Shown here: one piece after another, positions 5,423 through 6,812 of the stretch
Layout: each line of letters starts with the position of its first letter
Numbering within the stretch: position 1 is the first letter of the stretch
Assembly: GCA_016783285.1 (NCBI GenBank)
Contig: JADHWW010000204.1
Span: 1-6,812 of the forward strand
Origin: Anaerolineae bacterium
Lineage (GTDB): Bacteria; Chloroflexota; Anaerolineae; B4-G1
Direction: 5' to 3'
DNA: 6,812 bases
Translations under genes and position numbers: made by a program
The notes under the pieces: generated by a model
Told to the model about the DNA's origin: nothing
Database searches by the model: none
The model's input: the letters and a program-made list of their open reading frames with translations, nothing else

Positions 5423-6556
5423 TCAGCCTGGCCCTGTGGCCGGATTCTGCGGCGCGGGCTGTCCGCTGATGGCTGACGACTGACTGTCTGCCTGCGACTC
5501 CTCCTCCTGTGGTTCACTCCAAAAGCCGTACTGAGGCGTTGCCAGGGCTTGCCGAAAGATCGGATTGTCGAGGCCCATAATGCCAGGCTGGCGCAGTCCG
5601 GGCAACACCTGCACGTCGTATATCTCCTCGCACGAGTTAAGGTAGCGGATGAATCCCTCCAGCCGCCCGCTGGGCAGGTGTACCACAGCCACGCCGGCGA
5701 ACAAATCTCGCCGGGCCAGCGGAATGTCCCCCAGGGGCCGTCCCTGGCGCAGCTTGGACATGCCCACAAACAGGTAATCCCGATGGCGAGCCAGGCCGCG
5801 CACGAAACCGGGCACACTGAGAATCGTGTCAAAGGTGGCGCTGTCCAGGTCGACCCGAACCAGCTCGCCGGTGGCGGAGTTGAGCATGTAGAGCTGGTCG
5901 TCATATACTCGCGGCGAGTGAGGCATAGGCAAATCGGTTAGAATGATCTCTCCGGTGGGCACGTGCATCAGAATCCCTCCTGATACCTTGTTAGCCCGCC
6001 AGCCCTTGTCGGTGTCGGTGGCCCCCAGGGCGGTCACGTACAGGGGCTGTCCATCCAGCAGGGCTACCCCGTTCAGGTGGCAGCGATCGTCGGGCGTCAA
6101 ATCGGTGATGAAGGGGGGCGTCCACTGGGGGGTGAAGCTGAAGTGGGAGTCAATATGGCACAGGCAGGAGAAGCGGGTGTTGACCGCCCACAGCGTGTCG
6201 CCGTGCCAGACCATATCGTGCAGGTCCAGCTCGCCGCAGTAGTAGATTGCCCTGGGCGCGAACAGGCTGTCGTACCGGCCGGGTGCTGGCGGGTAGCCAC
6301 CGGTGAGGTTGGGCGCGTTTGCCAGCACCACAACCTCCTCGCGCGCGGCCACAGCCAGGCGCCATCCGTCGGCAGCCAGGCCCATCGGCTTGTTGAAGGT
6401 GCGCGGCAGCTGAATCAACCCGCCTTCATGGCCGCTGAGGATTATCACCTTGCCGGCCTGGTAGGTGCTGATCACCAGCGAGCAATCCAGTTCGGCCAGC
6501 AGGTCGGGGATCTCCGGAGAATGGGTGCAGCTGAAGGGAGGCAGTGATTCCGTCAT
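5423..6556 (-). CDS. TIGR03032-family protein of unknown function
   Basis: A 377-residue protein that I recognise as TIGR03032 (DUF4915-like), a family without an established function. GAGGAG on the - strand (6565-6570) lies eight bases before the ATG, which is followed at once by family sequence. Conserved blocks run in order: STYQAGK (30-36), NKPMGLA (55-61), LHDMVWHGDTLWAVNTRFSC (112-131), WTPPFI (145-150), DRCHLNG (157-163), YVTALGATDTDKGWRANK (173-190), MPHSPR (211-216), FVGMSK (263-268) and EEIYDVQVLPG (310-320). The repeated strand-turn pattern suggests a beta-propeller. No signal peptide is seen. The last 30 or so residues (from 347) are Gln/Ser/Pro-rich and outside the conserved region. 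Upstream on the same strand, about 100 bp away, ends a possible glycosyltransferase gene, which may be an operon partner. Confidence 0.92.
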   Translation of the reverse strand: MTESLPPFSCTHSPEIPDLLAELDCSLVISTYQAGKVIILSGHEGGLIQLPRTFNKPMGLAADGWRLAVAAREEVVVLANAPNLTGGYPPAPGRYDSLFAPRAIYYCGELDLHDMVWHGDTLWAVNTRFSCLCHIDSHFSFTPQWTPPFITDLTPDDRCHLNGVALLDGQPLYVTALGATDTDKGWRANKVSGGILMHVPTGEIILTDLPMPHSPRVYDDQLYMLNSATGELVRVDLDSATFDTILSVPGFVRGLARHRDYLFVGMSKLRQGRPLGDIPLARRDLFAGVAVVHLPSGRLEGFIRYLNSCEEIYDVQVLPGLRQPGIMGLDNPIFRQALATPQYGFWSEPQEEESQADSQSSAISGQPAPQNPATGPG

Positions 6557-6658
6557 ATAGTTGACTCCTCTTCGTCACCGATGCCAACGGAACTGTGGGA
6601 GCGGGCAGCGCGACGGCACTGGCACGAGGCCGCCCGACGTGTCATGTCGAATGGACCT
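6557..6658. other. Gap between the glycosyltransferase-like gene and the TIGR03032 gene
   Basis: A 102-bp spacer on the - strand side. Apart from the GAGGAG ribosome binding site of the TIGR03032 gene (6565-6570) I see no clear promoter or T-tailed hairpin, which leaves co-transcription possible. A reading frame spans it in another phase but has no family similarity. Confidence 0.4.
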
Positions 6659-6812
6659 CTACCTGCCACCCGCCCTGGCCAGGGCTTCCTCGAAGAATGC
6701 TGCCAGTTCGGTGACGGCGTTCGCGTCTTCAAAGAGCACGGGACAGGCCTCAGTGATCCGGCCGCTGACTTCGGCCTGGCAAGCCGGGTCGGTGCCAAGC
6801 CTGACAGCTATG
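6659..6812 (-). CDS. C-terminal end of a probable SPINDLY/OGT-like glycosyltransferase (partial)
   Basis: A frame open to the right edge encodes the last 50 residues of a protein, ending in TAG (complement of 6659-6661). It reads IAVRLGTDPA, then AEVSGRITEACPVLFED, then VTELAAFFEEALARAGGR. The pattern resembles the C-terminal helix region of bacterial TPR/SPINDLY-type O-GlcNAc transferases: a residue run like 'A..LG.D...R', a basic 'R...' step, an 'LF.D' element, then a final amphipathic helix. Base use at third positions is G/C-rich like its neighbours, which supports a real coding end. The protein's start and catalytic part lie outside the window, so this is a tentative family call. It is on the same strand as the TIGR03032 gene and ends 102 bp before that gene starts. 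Confidence 0.55.
   Translation of the reverse strand, partial: IAVRLGTDPACQAEVSGRITEACPVLFEDANAVTELAAFFEEALARAGGR

Noticed and set aside
6553..6798. 81-residue - strand frame just upstream of the TIGR03032 start
   Set aside because: It lies in a different phase from the frame ending at 6659, which has the glycosyltransferase-like C-terminus. Its residues are Arg/Ser/Pro-rich with no family match.

Overview
The window is about 6.8 kb of mostly GC-rich chromosomal DNA. It probably comes from an environmental member of Chloroflexota (Anaerolineae or Caldilineae type). That guess rests on three traits seen here: secreted proteins ending in an LPATGG sorting signal, a lipoprotein with a long Pro/Thr/Ser linker, and a TIGR03032-family protein. 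No rRNA or other taxonomic marker is present, so the assignment is inference.

Left part (1-2933, + strand): two tandem paralogues of a secreted 5'-nucleotidase that resembles animal CD73. The first copy is cut by the left edge, leaving its C-terminal substrate domain. The second is complete at 594 residues, with signal peptide, metallophosphatase domain, substrate domain and sortase-type anchor. They align without gaps at a constant offset of 1932 bp, about 83% identical in protein. The last 53 residues before the tail are identical, with only two silent base differences. In the complete copy a metal-ligand His is replaced by Asn. Both copies are followed by the same GC-rich stem-loop.

Middle part (about 3045-4606, + strand): an AT-richer stretch carries a small lipoprotein with a His/Glu/Gly-rich tail. 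A second lipoprotein follows, with a Thr/Pro/Ser linker and a Cys-containing beta-sandwich-like C-terminal domain. Together with the nucleotidases this makes four consecutive genes for cell-surface proteins.

Right part (4855-6812): a RimJ/RimL-type GNAT acetyltransferase on the + strand meets a TIGR03032-family gene on the - strand, with four bases between their stop codons. Upstream of the TIGR03032 gene, at the right edge, is the 3' end of another - strand frame. It resembles the C-terminus of SPINDLY/OGT-type glycosyltransferases, so the two may form an operon. No tRNA, rRNA, CRISPR array, transposase or phage gene was found.
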